A DNA stretch of 64,000 nt. Source: Urophycis tenuis (Eukaryota; Chordata; Actinopteri; Gadiformes; Phycidae). The notes beneath the pieces are model-generated. The model was not told where the DNA came from and made no database searches. It worked only from the letters and a program-made list of their open reading frames with translations. Shown here in pieces: positions 12,605 to 24,111 of the stretch. The stretch is taken from assembly GCA_036785325.1 (NCBI GenBank), contig JAXIVH010000005.1:4336669-4400668 (forward strand), written 5' to 3'. How positions within the stretch are numbered: position 1 is the first letter of the stretch; every line of letters begins with the position of its first letter. Both the position numbers and the translations under genes were made by a program.

Positions 12605-12992
12605 TTGAAGCCAATTACAATAAAATCAAAGCAAGACATCCAATTGACTTGCAAAAATGTCAATTCAAATTGAAAGTGTACAATTGCCTAAAAACGGGTC
12701 CCTGATTTAAAAAGAAAACACACACACACACACAAAGATGTTCTACGGAGAAGTCTCCATCATTCCATCCCTAATCAAGTACACACAGCACGCAACATAA
12801 GCACACATCCCATCCGTTTGCATTCTGCTGGGATTTTAAATACAAAACAATGCATTCTTAAAATCAGTGCATTTCCACTCTACACAGACACATTGTTATT
12901 CGACACATTGTTCTAAAGCAACAGTAGCATGTGCAGTAAAATCGATGCCCTCTCAGTATACTTTCTAATACGTCCAACCCTCTCATAAAATC

Positions 12993-15900
12993 CTAAGTTG
13001 ACTTCGCTTTCGCGAAGCCCACTCTGTTGTTGTCACGGTCAAAGGCGGTGTAATATTGGCCAATGAATACATCTCCCAGAATCCACAGGGGCCCAGCCGG
13101 GGGGGGGATGTCCAGGCCCATGAAACCGCTCAGGCAAATGGTTTTACCAGCTTGGCTTTCCTGGGGGGAGAGGAAACGAAGAGATCCTTGAGCCCACAAA
13201 ACATACATTCAACTTTACGTCAAACTCATTGTTTGGAAACACTTATCTTTGTTTTTTGTTTGTGAAGAAAAAGTCAACTTTTCTTTGTTCTATAAAACGT
13301 GTCTGCTAACTATATATAATCAGTCGCCTGCTAATTATATATAATCAGTATACTGTCTGCTAATCATATAAAATCAGAAGACTGAGGGGGGAAAACAAAT
13401 ACAGGCCACTGGGACTGCTGCTGGCCTTGCCAAAGAAAACAATGGTGCGTTTATGCGGTTTCATGATGAAACAATCACGAGGTTGTTGTTGTTGTGGTGA
13501 CGGTTGCTGCGGGGGCAGAGCGTTTGGCGCCCCCTGCTGGTGATTCATGGCACCGCGCGTCCGAGAAAAAAAAAAAAAAAAAAAGCCTCACCTTCAGCAC
13601 GTACTGCTCCCCCGTCAGGGAGTAGGCCTGTCCGCCCAGCGTGAAGGTGATGACGGGCAGCGTCGGGATCTTGTCGCAGCTCACAATGTACTAAAAAAAA
13701 AAAATACAACAAAAAAATGACAACCAGCATCTCTTTACCAAACACATTGGCACCATCCGCTCCCATTTCAGAAAATGACTCAATGTGTTCGTCCGGTGAA
13801 ACTTGTTTCCGTAACTACTGAACGCTTCGTCGGAAAGCGAGGCGACCAGTGGGCGGGCGGCGCTGACCCGCTACAGAGGCTTTGTCTCTTGCAGCGTACA
13901 GTCGCGTGCATTGCCAGCGTTTTCCCACAGCGGCGTCACTTGTGTGCAAATTGAGTTTTGCCAAGTGATTATGCAAGGTTTGGCTGCGTAATCCACATTA
14001 ACCGGTGGTGAATTAATTTATGAGCTTGTTTCAGCTACAAGGTCATGGATACACGTTGGCTCGATCGATTTAATTTAATGTGCAACTTGAAAACATCTCG
14101 TTCTGCATCAGAATGCCACAGGAATGAGCAAGGCCATAATTTCAATACTTATTATTCTAATTTTTTTTTCATGTTTCTATGCCAGTAGAAACATGCAAAA
14201 AAAGTGTTGAAGTTTTGAACGGTTTGAAGGCCATGCAAAAGCATCAGCTGATTAGAGCACATGCACTCTGCTGTGGGCAATATGTGGCAGACATGTCGTG
14301 CCATGGCCCATGTATGGTTTGCTTGTTTCCAGCATGCTGTTGAGCATGCTGAGAAAGACTCTGGCTCCTGTATGGAGGGGTTCTCTGCACTATGACAGCG
14401 CAGGTAACCCCACTTGAGCAAGAGGCTCTACGGGGATCAATGAGCCCGGGTCAGGAACCAGAAACGGCCAGGGACAGAGTTAAGCCTCGTTTCCTGTGGA
14501 TGAAGCTCTCAGACAGGAATTTTAAAAAGCGTATTTTCTACAGTGGCCAGTCGACTCACCGATTTGAAAGCTTTAGAGACACTTTCTCTGTATTTATTTA
14601 TTTATTTTAACAACTGCTGGTCTGTATGTTTAGCAATGACGCAGCTGCAGATCTCCGCCTGCCGCACCGTGATGTGTCAAAAACAAAACAGAAGGTGTCA
14701 GACCTTAGAACATGACTCTAAAGTCTGATTGGCCAGACTCACCTCTCCCTGGATGAGGGGCGTGGCTCCGATGGCCTTCTGCAGGGCCTTGACCTCCTCC
14801 ATGGGGCCGGTGATGAGGGACGTGCCGGTGTCCACGATGACCTCACAGCCCCCCTTGCACAGGCTCAGCTGGCTGCCCACGTCCATCCTGTAATGGACCA
14901 ACGCATAGACGCCAAGAGTCAAACTGATGCAGGGTGGAATAGTGAGTGTATACAATGGCAAGGCAAGTTTCCAACAGGGGAGCTTGCAATAGAATGACAG
15001 ACAGACAGACTTTAATGATCCCTGAGGGAAATTGCATTTGTTACGAATACTCCAGTTGAATGTTCAAGGGAAAAGAAAAGAAAAACAGTACAGATGTAAA
15101 AATAAAAATGGCATGATTGTGGCAGACCACTTGGGGGTCCGCTTCACTGTAGCAGGACAGCCGGGCCCTCCTGGTAGACCGGTGTGTGAGGGTGAACACC
15201 TACCCGTCCATGTGGACCTGCCAGTAGGCCTGGCGGCTGACGTTGACGTAGTTGAAGTCCCCGGTGTAGTACTTTGGGTCGGTGCCCCCCAGCAGCAGCT
15301 CACCGCCTGGCTCCGTGTCCGGGTTCCTGAGTGAGGAGGAACACAGTGCTGGTACCGTGCGTCAACCAGCAACCAGCAACCCCAAACTGCTTGGCCGTCG
15401 TCCTGACACGTCCTGACCTGACACTAGTCTTAGATGGTATCGTCTTTATAAAAAATTTTTTTTTAAAGAGCGAATGCGACAAAAACAACATACTTTAACA
15501 AGTCTCAACGTACTTGCAAAGTACTGCTTGAAAGTGGTCTGCTATGACAATACAAGTGAAGCCTTTGGGTTTCAGCTTCTACGCATGACCCACTTCTTAC
15601 ACTGCCTTGTTTTTTGTTTGGCATTTTCCCCTTGTAGCGGGAGTGGACCAAGTTGTGTGGGAATGTAGCAACTGTGAGGTCTTATCTAATCAGCGGTGTT
15701 GTATTGACAAACACAAACTGCGAAGAAGGTCTTCTGGAACAGTCTGTATATTTCCAACAATTGAAATGCAGCATGCGTATAGCGGGATAGGAATACCAAA
15801 ACCAAACCAAAGCCCTGATCCATCGGGGCCATGTCCCACCTATTGAGGTAGAAGGAAAAGACGTTCTGGTCCACTTTCTTCTGGCTCATGATGGAGTCGA

Positions 15901-18900
15901 ACACCGGCAGCACCCCGTCCACAGAGATGCGTGGGTAGGCCATGCCGAGGATCCCGTCGAACTTGGCTGCAATGAAGGCGATGCCCGGCTGCTTGATGGC
16001 CTCTCCGAACACCTGCTTATCAATGGAGAGGTCTCCAATCTGGTTGAACAGGGACAGGCGGACAAACATGGGGGGGGGGGGGGGTCAATGAAAAACTACA
16101 ATACACACAATGCACTGACAAAAACAAAGCTTGTTAAAATCGCTTGCATGCGTCTAGCTTACTGTGCACGTGTCCTGACTGAGGTAGCCAGACAAACTGC
16201 CAGATCCGTACTGGATGGCAAATTCGGTGCCATTTTTCACATAGGTGCTGGACTTGGCAGAGTTGTACTTGTGGTGAAGCACTTCAGGGAAAAACAATAA
16301 ATACAAAATAAAAGGGGGGGGGGGGGAATGTTGATTAGTAAAGTATAAAGAAGATGAAGTCATGCAAAATGATCATGTATGGTTAGAATCGTTTTAGGTA
16401 AATGATAATTATAAGGGACTATGGCAAAACAAAGAAAAAAACAGGACACCAATATATTGGTTACTGGGCATTTGCAATTCTCACGCAGTGGGGCCGCAGG
16501 TTGCCTGAAATAATGGTTCACATTCAGACTACAACCACAAACATCACGCGGCCCACAGACATTTCCTCATTCATCCTTTCTACTGATTTGACTTGCGTCA
16601 CATCCTCCTGAACTAAAAAAAAACCAAACACTTGCAAGGTTTTCTCGTCATGCAACTTTACCATTCGACACTCAGCCTATACACTCCTAGCCTATACACG
16701 CGAAGACGTACACAAGGCGTCAAAGCCACAGGGCAGAACCCGAGAGCAGCGTGGCGACATATCACACGAGTCAAACGACGGGCATGCCGGGCTGGACGGG
16801 CCGGCGGGACTCACGGCAGGCGATGTCCGTGAAGGAGCAGTGGACGGAGGGCACCCACAGGTTGGAGGAGCCGGTGTCGAACACCACGGTGAAGGGCTGA
16901 GGGGGAGTCCCCAGGCCGATCTCGCCGTAGTACTGGGCCTGGGCACCAGGCACAAAACACAAAGACAGACACACACACGATTCAAACAAATGAAGGAATG
17001 AATGAATTCCTCCTCCTGAACCCCCACCCCCGCACACAGCAGAGCAAACACAAGGGGTATCCCTTTCCTGAAGAGATTGACAAAAATAGCAAAGAGCATA
17101 CATTTTAAACAGCTAATCGTCGTTGCAGACATGAGACTGCGCAGCCGCTCGTATGAGCAAATGTGAAGTTCAGAGCAAAGTCCCGAGACCGATGTATCAC
17201 CTGATGAGTTTTTGAGTTGTTGTTTTTTGACACTTTACTGAGTAAGGACAGAATATTTGAGTAGGCGCCACTTCCTGTCCCACAACCACAGCAGTCTGTT
17301 GCACATGACAACGTCCCTCTTGTCACATCACCAACCAAGCCAAAGTCACAAAAAAGTATTGCGCTGCAGTTAAATATTTGATTGCGTACGCCTTGATGAT
17401 GTCATGCACGTGCCGCGGTGCATCGCTTTCCATTTAATAATAGAGGAGGAGAGTCATCATCTGCCAGGGATCACAAGTGTCTCTGCATTGTGACAGGGCT
17501 GGTTCAGGGTGGACTTGTGTCAACACATCTAGCAAATGTGGCGTCTGTCTGTCTGTCTGTCTGTCTGTCTGGCCTTTACAAAACTGGTGCCAGGTGTTGG
17601 CACCACTATCTATACAAATTAGTCAATTTTCTGTGTAATTTCTAACCAGAGCCTGTGGTCAGATGTCATGCTTCGATTACTTGGTTACTTGAGAAATGCC
17701 TTTGGCATGAGATGGGCAACTTGTTTAAAAAAAGGCATTAATGGTTAAAATATCTCCAAGCTTTACTTCCAATAATCCTTATCACTAAGCTCAAAATGCC
17801 ATTTCCCTGTGTTCTGAAAATAGTAATCACGCAAAACCAACAAGCATTATGCACCAGTATGTTCAATCGACAGACAATCGAGTCAGCCTTCACATGACCA
17901 ACTCAAGCTTCCTGACAGCCCCCACCCAGCAGCGAGTTGTGAGCCATCCTAATAAATGAGCCATTCTAAAGGCTGGGCGGTGATAGAGGTAAAGTTGAAC
18001 ATGACTGGCAAGTGTAATGTGGCATTCAATTAGAGGGAAGAAAATGGAGAAAAGGCCACACGGAAGTCAGAGCACAATGGGATCTCCTGTTGGGCTTCTC
18101 TTTTCAGCTTCCTCAAACGTTATTCAGTGTCATGGAAGACTTTGGACGGAGTCTACAGGTCATCAGTTTTGGCATGGAGGCGAGGAACAGTGGAGAACTC
18201 ACATCAAGGAAGTTCTTCAGCGTTTCTGGAGTGGGTGCATTACTGGCCGGGAAGCCAAAGTTGTACTTGAGGGAGTGTTTGGGGGCCAGGAGCTCCTCCG
18301 CTCTCCTCCCGGAGTCGGTCAGCTCCCGTCTGATGGAGCGGAATTTCTTCAAGGGGATACTGGTGTTCAGGACAGAAATCACAGGGGGAAACAAAACGTG
18401 TGGTTTGCGTTTCAGGGTCAACGACGTTAGTCAAAGTGTTTTTTGTAGCGCATGTACATCAAAGACCATGACCGGTATCCTTATCTTAACAGCCAGACGG
18501 TCTATAAATACGGCATACGACGCCAACACCTGCCATCTGTCCCCATTAGTCAATTACATCACCCGTAGTTATGTCTTCTTATAGGATTGCTCTTCACGAG
18601 CAGCCCCAGTGAAGACACCCATAAAACCCTGAGAATGTCTTATCTTAACATTTTAGACCACCTATTGGTATGTTGCCATTCGTCTGAAATAAGCAATATA
18701 AGCATTGAAACTTGTGAGTAAAAGCCAGACAGCCACAGGAGAGCTGCAGACATGCGAACTCACACTAACAGGAGGCAGTGCAACCATATCTCTGGATGTT
18801 TACCAAGACAATGAGTTGGTACTAAAAGAGGTTTCTTACCGAATAAGTGCATCACTGATCAAGGCAACGGCCGCAAACGTAACAAGGAATAACACTCTCA

Positions 18901-18901
18901 T
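12993..18901 (-). CDS. ctsd: Cathepsin D (lysosomal aspartic protease)
   Basis: A pepsin-family protease that digests proteins in lysosomes, 398 aa. Coding exons in transcript order: 18901-18840, 18359-18203, 16938-16815, 16281-16163, 16039-15840, 15326-15204, 14887-14743, 13690-13592, 13160-12993. Every junction has GT-AG ends and matching phase, and the length suits the family. Residues 1-20 are a signal peptide (MRVLFLVTFAAVALISDALI). The propeptide starts at IPLKKF. The catalytic Asp residues are D94 in DTGSSNLW and D281 in DTGTS. N-glycosylation sites at N131 (NGT) and N249 (NVS) sit where the mannose-6-phosphate-bearing sites lie in mammals. The C-terminal block PPAGPLWILGDVFIGQYY is diagnostic. 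The light/heavy-chain processing loop of mammals is missing: DTC leads straight into IGDLSIDKQVF. The mature enzyme is therefore probably single chain, which is an inference. A CLEAR-like site lies upstream. Confidence 0.97.
13296..13378. repeat. Three-copy AT-rich minisatellite in ctsd intron 8
   Basis: Three diverged copies of a roughly 27-29-bp unit, built on CTGCTAAcTATATATAATCAG, lie in tandem between ctsd exons 9 and 8. Confidence 0.75.
13527..13540 (-). promoter_or_regulatory. Candidate CTCF site in ctsd intron 8
   Basis: The minus strand reads CCAGCAGGGGGCGC, which fits every position of the CTCF core consensus CCASYAGRKGGCRS. It lies close to ctsd exon 8. Binding in this fish is an inference from motif identity. 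Confidence 0.55.
13566..13584. repeat. Poly-A run next to the ctsd exon 8 donor
   Basis: Nineteen A on the + strand (poly-T in the transcript), starting about 7 nt downstream of the exon 8 donor. A second run (13693-13704) serves as the pyrimidine tract of the exon 8 acceptor. Confidence 0.9.
15001..15050. mobile_element. Retroposon tail in ctsd intron 6
   Basis: ACAGACAGACTTTAATGATC followed by CCTGAGGGAAATTGC is a diverged copy of the fish TTTATTGATCCC...GGGAAATTG tail, preceded by a short CAGA repeat. Only the end of the element is recognisable. Confidence 0.55.
16070..16326. repeat. Two poly-G runs around ctsd exon 4
   Basis: G15 at 16070-16084 and G13 at 16314-16326 lie on the two sides of exon 4 (16163-16281). 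In the transcript both are poly-C. The first lies about 30 nt from the exon 5 acceptor and the second about 33 nt from the exon 4 acceptor, so both fall in or beside the branch-point and pyrimidine-tract zone. Confidence 0.9.
17540..17572. repeat. (GTCT)n microsatellite in ctsd intron 2
   Basis: About seven copies of GTCT in tandem within the large intron between exons 2 and 3. Confidence 0.9.
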
Positions 18902-18993
18902 TTTAAAATTACAGCTAAACTAAATAAGTTAAAATCACGGAGTGCCCAAACAGCACAATGACCGAGCAGTTCGACTTGTTTCCCGACAGTTAA

Positions 18994-19038
18994 GGTTTTT
19001 ATCACCTGACCCAAACGCGTCATCGCTCGTCATGTGAC
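18994..19038 (-). promoter_or_regulatory. Candidate ctsd promoter with CLEAR-like element
   Basis: GTCATGTGAC at 19029-19038, about 130 bp ahead of the ctsd ATG, differs at one base from the CLEAR consensus GTCACGTGAC. CLEAR sites are bound by TFEB/TFE3/MITF in lysosomal gene promoters. A second E-box (CACCTG) lies at about 19003-19008. On the minus strand GATAAAAA at about 18995-19002 could act as a TATA-like box with a start site near 18965. The motifs are seen; factor binding and the start site are inferred. Confidence 0.5.
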
Positions 19039-20074
19039 CGCTGCTGGGGACGTTCCCGTTCGGGTCAAATCGGGTTCCTGTCCAACTGAAAGGTTATGCT
19101 TTTTTTTCCTATGTTTTTTTCACCGTGTTTTAAAACTGTTAGAGTCGCAGTAGCAGTAGCAGCAGTCACAGTAAAACTAAGTTGTGTTTGCAGGAAGGCA
19201 TTTTGAACGTCTTTTTAGTCACGACTACATAACTGGAGAACACGTTCCAGCTGAACAAACGCTAGCTGACGCTATCGTCCTCGGTGCTGATTCAATCACC
19301 CGGATTGTCCACTAAAAATGTCTAAATATTAGCAAATATGTCAATATTAGCAAGAAATATTTTGTACCGCTGCGCAGTCAATTACACTTGTATATGCATT
19401 TATTAGTAATGTATTTGCAATAAATTCGTACATGTGATATTACTCGTCGATCACTTTTGACATCTCAAATTAAATGAAATCGAGCAATGTCACATTTACG
19501 ACGTAACTTAATGATCTTACTTTACCATATGCAACAGAATTGACCCCACATTATCCAAATTAAGGTTAAGGTCAGTAGGCCTACTAGGCCTACTGTAGTT
19601 ACAGCACGCAGTCAGTTACTAACGTTTATCACTGCGTTTTATGTGATATTTATATTAAAACAAACCATATTTTGAATAGTAATTTTGAATAATAATCAAT
19701 GGTTACATGGAGTAACACACATTGCTAGCAGGTAAGTTGTGACTTTGTGTTATCTATGTTGGAATCCCGTAATTCTTCCAGAGTTGATACACTTCTATCT
19801 TATCCATACATTTTTAACCTCTGACCTCAGCCCTTTTGCTGTAATCAACACATCTAAATTATTTGACTTTTTCTTGGAATCCTACTGTAGTGATGTCACA
19901 ACTTTGGAAGTAGGTCGCCCACATCCTGACAGAGTTCTGGATTTGATTCCTGTCAACATGATAATAAACTGATAAACTAAATAAGTGTTAAGTCTACAAC
20001 CAAAATGCATCTCACAGGTTTTCCAAGCTTTTTAGTTTTGAAGTTTTGCAGATGTTTTTCTTCCTCCTTCAAGT

Positions 20075-20330
20075 ATTCAATTCAAGTATTCAAGTATCTT
20101 TATTGTCAAATGTGCTACATGGCAGGCATATAGCACAGATGAAATTGCAGACCTGCGGTGCAAAATAAACAATGGACAAACAAAGTAGACAACAGACATC
20201 ATACAGACAAACATAGAAACAGAGAAACACAGAAAGTACAAGAAAAAGTGAGGTAGTGCGTTCAGAAAAATAGTGCAATATAGTGCAATATAGTGCAAAT
20301 AGTGCAAAATAGTGCAATATATGTCCTTGA
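20075..20330. mobile_element. Retroposon-like tail with ATAGTGCAA tandem repeats
   Basis: TCTTTATTGTCAAATGTGCT is followed by an A/C-rich stretch and about five copies of ATAGTGCAA(AA/TA) at 20269-20322. TTTATTGTCA ends linked to GTGCAA repeats are frequent in fish retroposons. A possibly related end (ATGACAATAAAACC) lies at about 61460. The assignment is by resemblance. Confidence 0.45.
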
Positions 20331-21989
20331 TTTTCGAATGGGAGCATGTAGACATGTTGGCCTTTAGACATGATAAGCTGTAACTATTTAACAAAACACT
20401 ATTCTAACTGGCACTAGACCCAGGCATGGATGGAGTAAGGAGGACTATGAATCGATGATCCCATCTGTAGTCAAGCCTTTTCATGGATGTGTTTCTGAGA
20501 CTAGCTCTCGAAAATATCTCATAAAAGAGTTGAAGGTATGATTGAGCTGGTGTTGATAATTGCAGTGATGAACTTTAGCTGAAATCATTACAACCAATCA
20601 ATCATAATTTCGAAATTTAATACGCTGAGGCATTACTGCATCTGATATACGGTTGATTGATTAAGCGAGATAGACCTAATTGAAGACTTAAGGACTTGAA
20701 TGCTCTTTACTTTATTACCTCGGCAGACTGACACTTTGTAGGCAATCCTTAATCACGAATGACTGTTATGCTAACAAGTAATTTAGCTAAACTGCCATCA
20801 AATCTGGTGCTTTATTTCAAACATGATGATTATGAGGCGTATGAGTAATTATTCTGCAGCGTGGAGTCATGATCAAGAATCCATTATGCTGAGCAGAATA
20901 TCCCCAACCCACTACCTGTGACTGTTTATTTGATGGCTGCGTGACTAGACATTGTCATGTTGTCTTCTTAGAAAACAGGCCTAATTGTATGTTGTGACTC
21001 CGTCTCAAACTGTATCTGCCATTTTTCGGTGCAGTGTTTCATGACTGCATGGCATTCAGTTAAAAGCCGACAGACCTCACACACTAAACTGTATGTTTCT
21101 CCCGGTTGTGTGTCTCCCCCTGCTCTCATTTCTGCTTGTGTCTGTTTACTTAAATTGAGCGTACTCCTCGCTCTCTCGTCGAAGTTAAGCTGACAGCCTC
21201 CAGGAACAACATAGAACATCCAATTTGTCCAACTGAACTGGGTTCTGCCGGGAGATGGAGTGATGTTTCTGAACTTGCCATGGCTATATGCTGAAACAGG
21301 TTAGTCCTGCACTTCCAACATCCAAATCGTCATTGGATCATCTAAGACACAAGAATATGAATAGGCATACAAACAAGATGCTCTGCACAATACACATGTA
21401 TTTAGAACAATATGCACGTGCCCAGTGAAGGCAGTATGTCTTTGACAGTATGTCACCATGGGTTTCGCTATGATGCTGCCCTTATGTACTGCACTGGGGT
21501 TCCATGCAGCCATTGTACGCACAATAAACATGAAACAACACATGACTGATAAACAGTGTGATTTGGTTTGGTGAATACGGGGAACTCTGGACGGGTTGTA
21601 TTCAAGTCAGGGTTCAGACGTTATTCCATGAATAAGGAAAAGACAAATTTAGATTAGATTTGGGACTATTCATCCCACTGTTATGAAATTATTCCGCTTT
21701 CATATTGCTCTCGCGTTTATTCAGAGAGAAGCATTCCACTTTGCACTTCTCCTTTTGTATATTGTTTACTGGTGCTCTGCTGGATGACAGAATACTCTGT
21801 GGTAACAGGTGAGAATTCGCCTCTCCAGCCAGAGGATTGATGCAAATGGAGTGTTTGTTTTATTTTTACGTGTGTGGAAATGCCAGCTAGATAAGTGGTA
21901 TGGGTCACTCACTGCTCGCTATCCTCCTACTCCTGTTCCACATATTATGCTAATTGATACCATAACATTAACAGTTTTCTATACTAATC

Positions 21990-22029
21990 AAACACACGTA
22001 CACACATGCACACACACACACACACACAT

Positions 22030-22110
<81 letters not shown>
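21990..22110. repeat. (CA)n microsatellite
   Basis: A CA tract of about 110 bases with two short interruptions. Shorter CA and GT tracts follow at 22724-22760 and 22883-22910. Confidence 0.95.
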
Positions 22111-22112
<2 letters not shown>

Positions 22113-22879
22113 AACCTTTCTAAAATCAACCCCTCACCTCAACTTCCCTTTTTCTCTTTGTCCTCAGCACATTCAAATCACTGTGGTGAGGCCAAAAAAT
22201 GAAGTACTGTATCACAGATGTTTGCATTTGCTGATTCGACGTCTTAGTCTCCCCCTTTTGTTTCTCAATGGTGGTCATGTGCCTACTTTCTCATGCCTGC
22301 TAATAATGCGTTCAAGACACACAATGACAAGGCAATTTCCAGATTAGCCTTTGCTCGATGGGAGGGGGAGAAAGAGAGAGAGATTGAGTGGGACAAAGAT
22401 AAAGGTACTCTTTGGTGAACAGGGTCAGCTGAAAAGAGAGCCCTGTGCTGTTATTTGTGCGTTCGATGCTGCCATTCTTTTAAATGATTGCGTTTGTGTG
22501 TTTGTGTGCTTGTTTTGCCTGTAGTTTTGCCCTACCAAAACACTATTGATTTAATCGCCTGATGAATTATGCTACATTACCATCTGGGTGTAATTGCTTG
22601 GAGTAATATACAAACAGATACTACAAAGCCAGAAGATTAGTCAAGTAGACAATAAGTATGTGGCAGCTAATAACCACCGGCTGACACCTTTGTAGAGAAT
22701 GCCTGAGATACACTGTCTACACAAACACACACACACACAGACACACACACACACACACACAGGAAATCATACACACACAACTACAGGCGGAAGATTGGTA
22801 GTCACTGGGGATTTTCAAAACCCTGAAGCGTGTTTCCATGGTGACATTGTTAAAGATTTAGTTTTCCATTTCTCTCTCT

Positions 22880-22917
<38 letters not shown>

Positions 22918-22934
22918 CAACACACAGCATCGGA

Positions 22935-23165
22935 CCTTTTCATCCTTTTAGTGATGGCGGTACCAGTGGACCAGCTGAGGTAGTTGAGCGGAGTGCTCGA
23001 GCAGGGGCGTGGTGTTCCACCAATGTTTGGAGGTAGGTAGGGGCAGTTCCATTCACGGCTTTGTAGGCTAGTAGCATCGTCTTGAATTTGATGCAAGCCA
23101 CTACAGGGGGCCAGTGGAGGTCTTGGAAGAGGGGGGTCACGTGGGAAGATGTTTCCACACGACAA
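22935..23165 (-). mobile_element. LINE ORF2 C-terminal fragment
   Basis: The minus strand has an open stretch of about 72 codons containing DLHWPPVVACIKFKTMLLAY and then KAVNGTAPTYLQTLV and LRSTTSAGPLVPPSLKG. This is the conserved segment after the reverse transcriptase domain in teleost non-LTR elements (usually LHWLPV...RIRFKTLVLAYKA). It is better preserved than the copy at the left end of the window, with no in-frame stop, but it is truncated on both sides and flanked by microsatellites. Confidence 0.8.
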
Positions 23166-23517
23166 CAACACCGTCATCTTCCTCAAATCAACAAAATCGT
23201 AAGCAATACGAGCTCCAAGCGTTCTGGAAAAGTTTGTCAATCAAACAAGTGCCCGAATATCAAATGTGGACCGTTAAACCCAACACACACGAATTAAACG
23301 AAACACAACACAGACTGAGAGATTAAGAGCATTTAAGGGCACTTCAGACAACATCAGCCTGATGAAAACAAACCACAGGGTTTGTACTTAAGCGGCAATC
23401 AGGCCAGAGGAGCAGAGCTCTAGATACACGCAGACAGAGAGAGATTGCAGACAAGGGAGATAAAGGGCGATAAAAACACAAGGAGGAAGGCAATGGAACA
23501 GTTGATGAAGGGCGATC

Positions 23518-23670
23518 CAGGAGAGAGAGAGAGAGCGAGAGAGAGAGAGAGAGAAGGGGGGGGGGGGGGGGGGGCTAAATTGGAAGGTAATGAGAGAGTG
23601 AGGAGAGAGTAAAAGGAGACAAACGCACAGGAGGGGGGGGGGGGGGGAGAAAGAGAGAGAGAGAGAGATA
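23518..23670. repeat. (GA)n and poly-G purine tract
   Basis: GA dinucleotide repeats interleaved with G19 (23556-23574) and G15 (23633-23647). One strand is almost entirely purine over more than 100 bp. The 195-aa minus-strand ORF across it is low-complexity Ser/Leu/Pro and is not a gene. Confidence 0.9.
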
Positions 23671-24078
23671 GAGGAAGGAAGGAAGAGTAAAACTCTTCGG
23701 CTCATTACGTCGTCTTGCCTGGCTGCCCAGGACCCCTCTTGTTGTGAGCATGGTTCCCCCCGGAGCGGCCACCGCTCATTAACCCGCGTCCTCGTTGGCT
23801 CGTCATTAGCGGCGCGCTGGTAAGGCGCCCGACGTAGAGGGACAACGTTTAGCTCGCTGAACAGCGTGGGGTGGACGTTTTGCATGACTTCAAAAAAATG
23901 CTGAGCCATTTTTGGCATATTTCTGTGCAGAAATTGCTTAAAGCTATGCAGAGAGACATGTGTATATGCAGACACGATGCATGGAAAGGGCTGGTGTCAT
24001 TGTGGACGAATTGACGTGACGTCACTCGCGACCATGCGGCCGTGTTGTTGTTGCTTTTCTACCGGGGTTGAATTCGCG

Positions 24079-24111
24079 TTAATCAGCAAAGAGTTTCCCT
24101 TCGCTGATTAA
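24079..24111. repeat. Inverted pair of TTAATCAGC motifs
   Basis: TTAATCAGC (24079-24087) and GCTGATTAA (24103-24111) form a perfect 9-bp inverted pair 15 nt apart. The half-sites resemble homeodomain-type binding sites. They lie in gene-poor DNA and could be part of a distal element. Confidence 0.4.

Larger units (their letters stand above)
11490..12992. other. Shared convergent 3' region of cdhr5-like and ctsd
   Basis: The two genes end tail to tail with 1.5 kb between their stop codons. The left part is the likely cdhr5-like 3' UTR, ending near the AATAAA at 12403. The right part is the likely ctsd 3' UTR, ending near the minus-strand AATAAA at 12599. No independent gene was seen between them. 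Confidence 0.6.

Noticed and set aside
23388..23975. Minus-strand ORF of 195 codons
   Set aside because: Ser/Leu/Pro low complexity from the (GA)n and poly-G block, with no domain and no splice partners.
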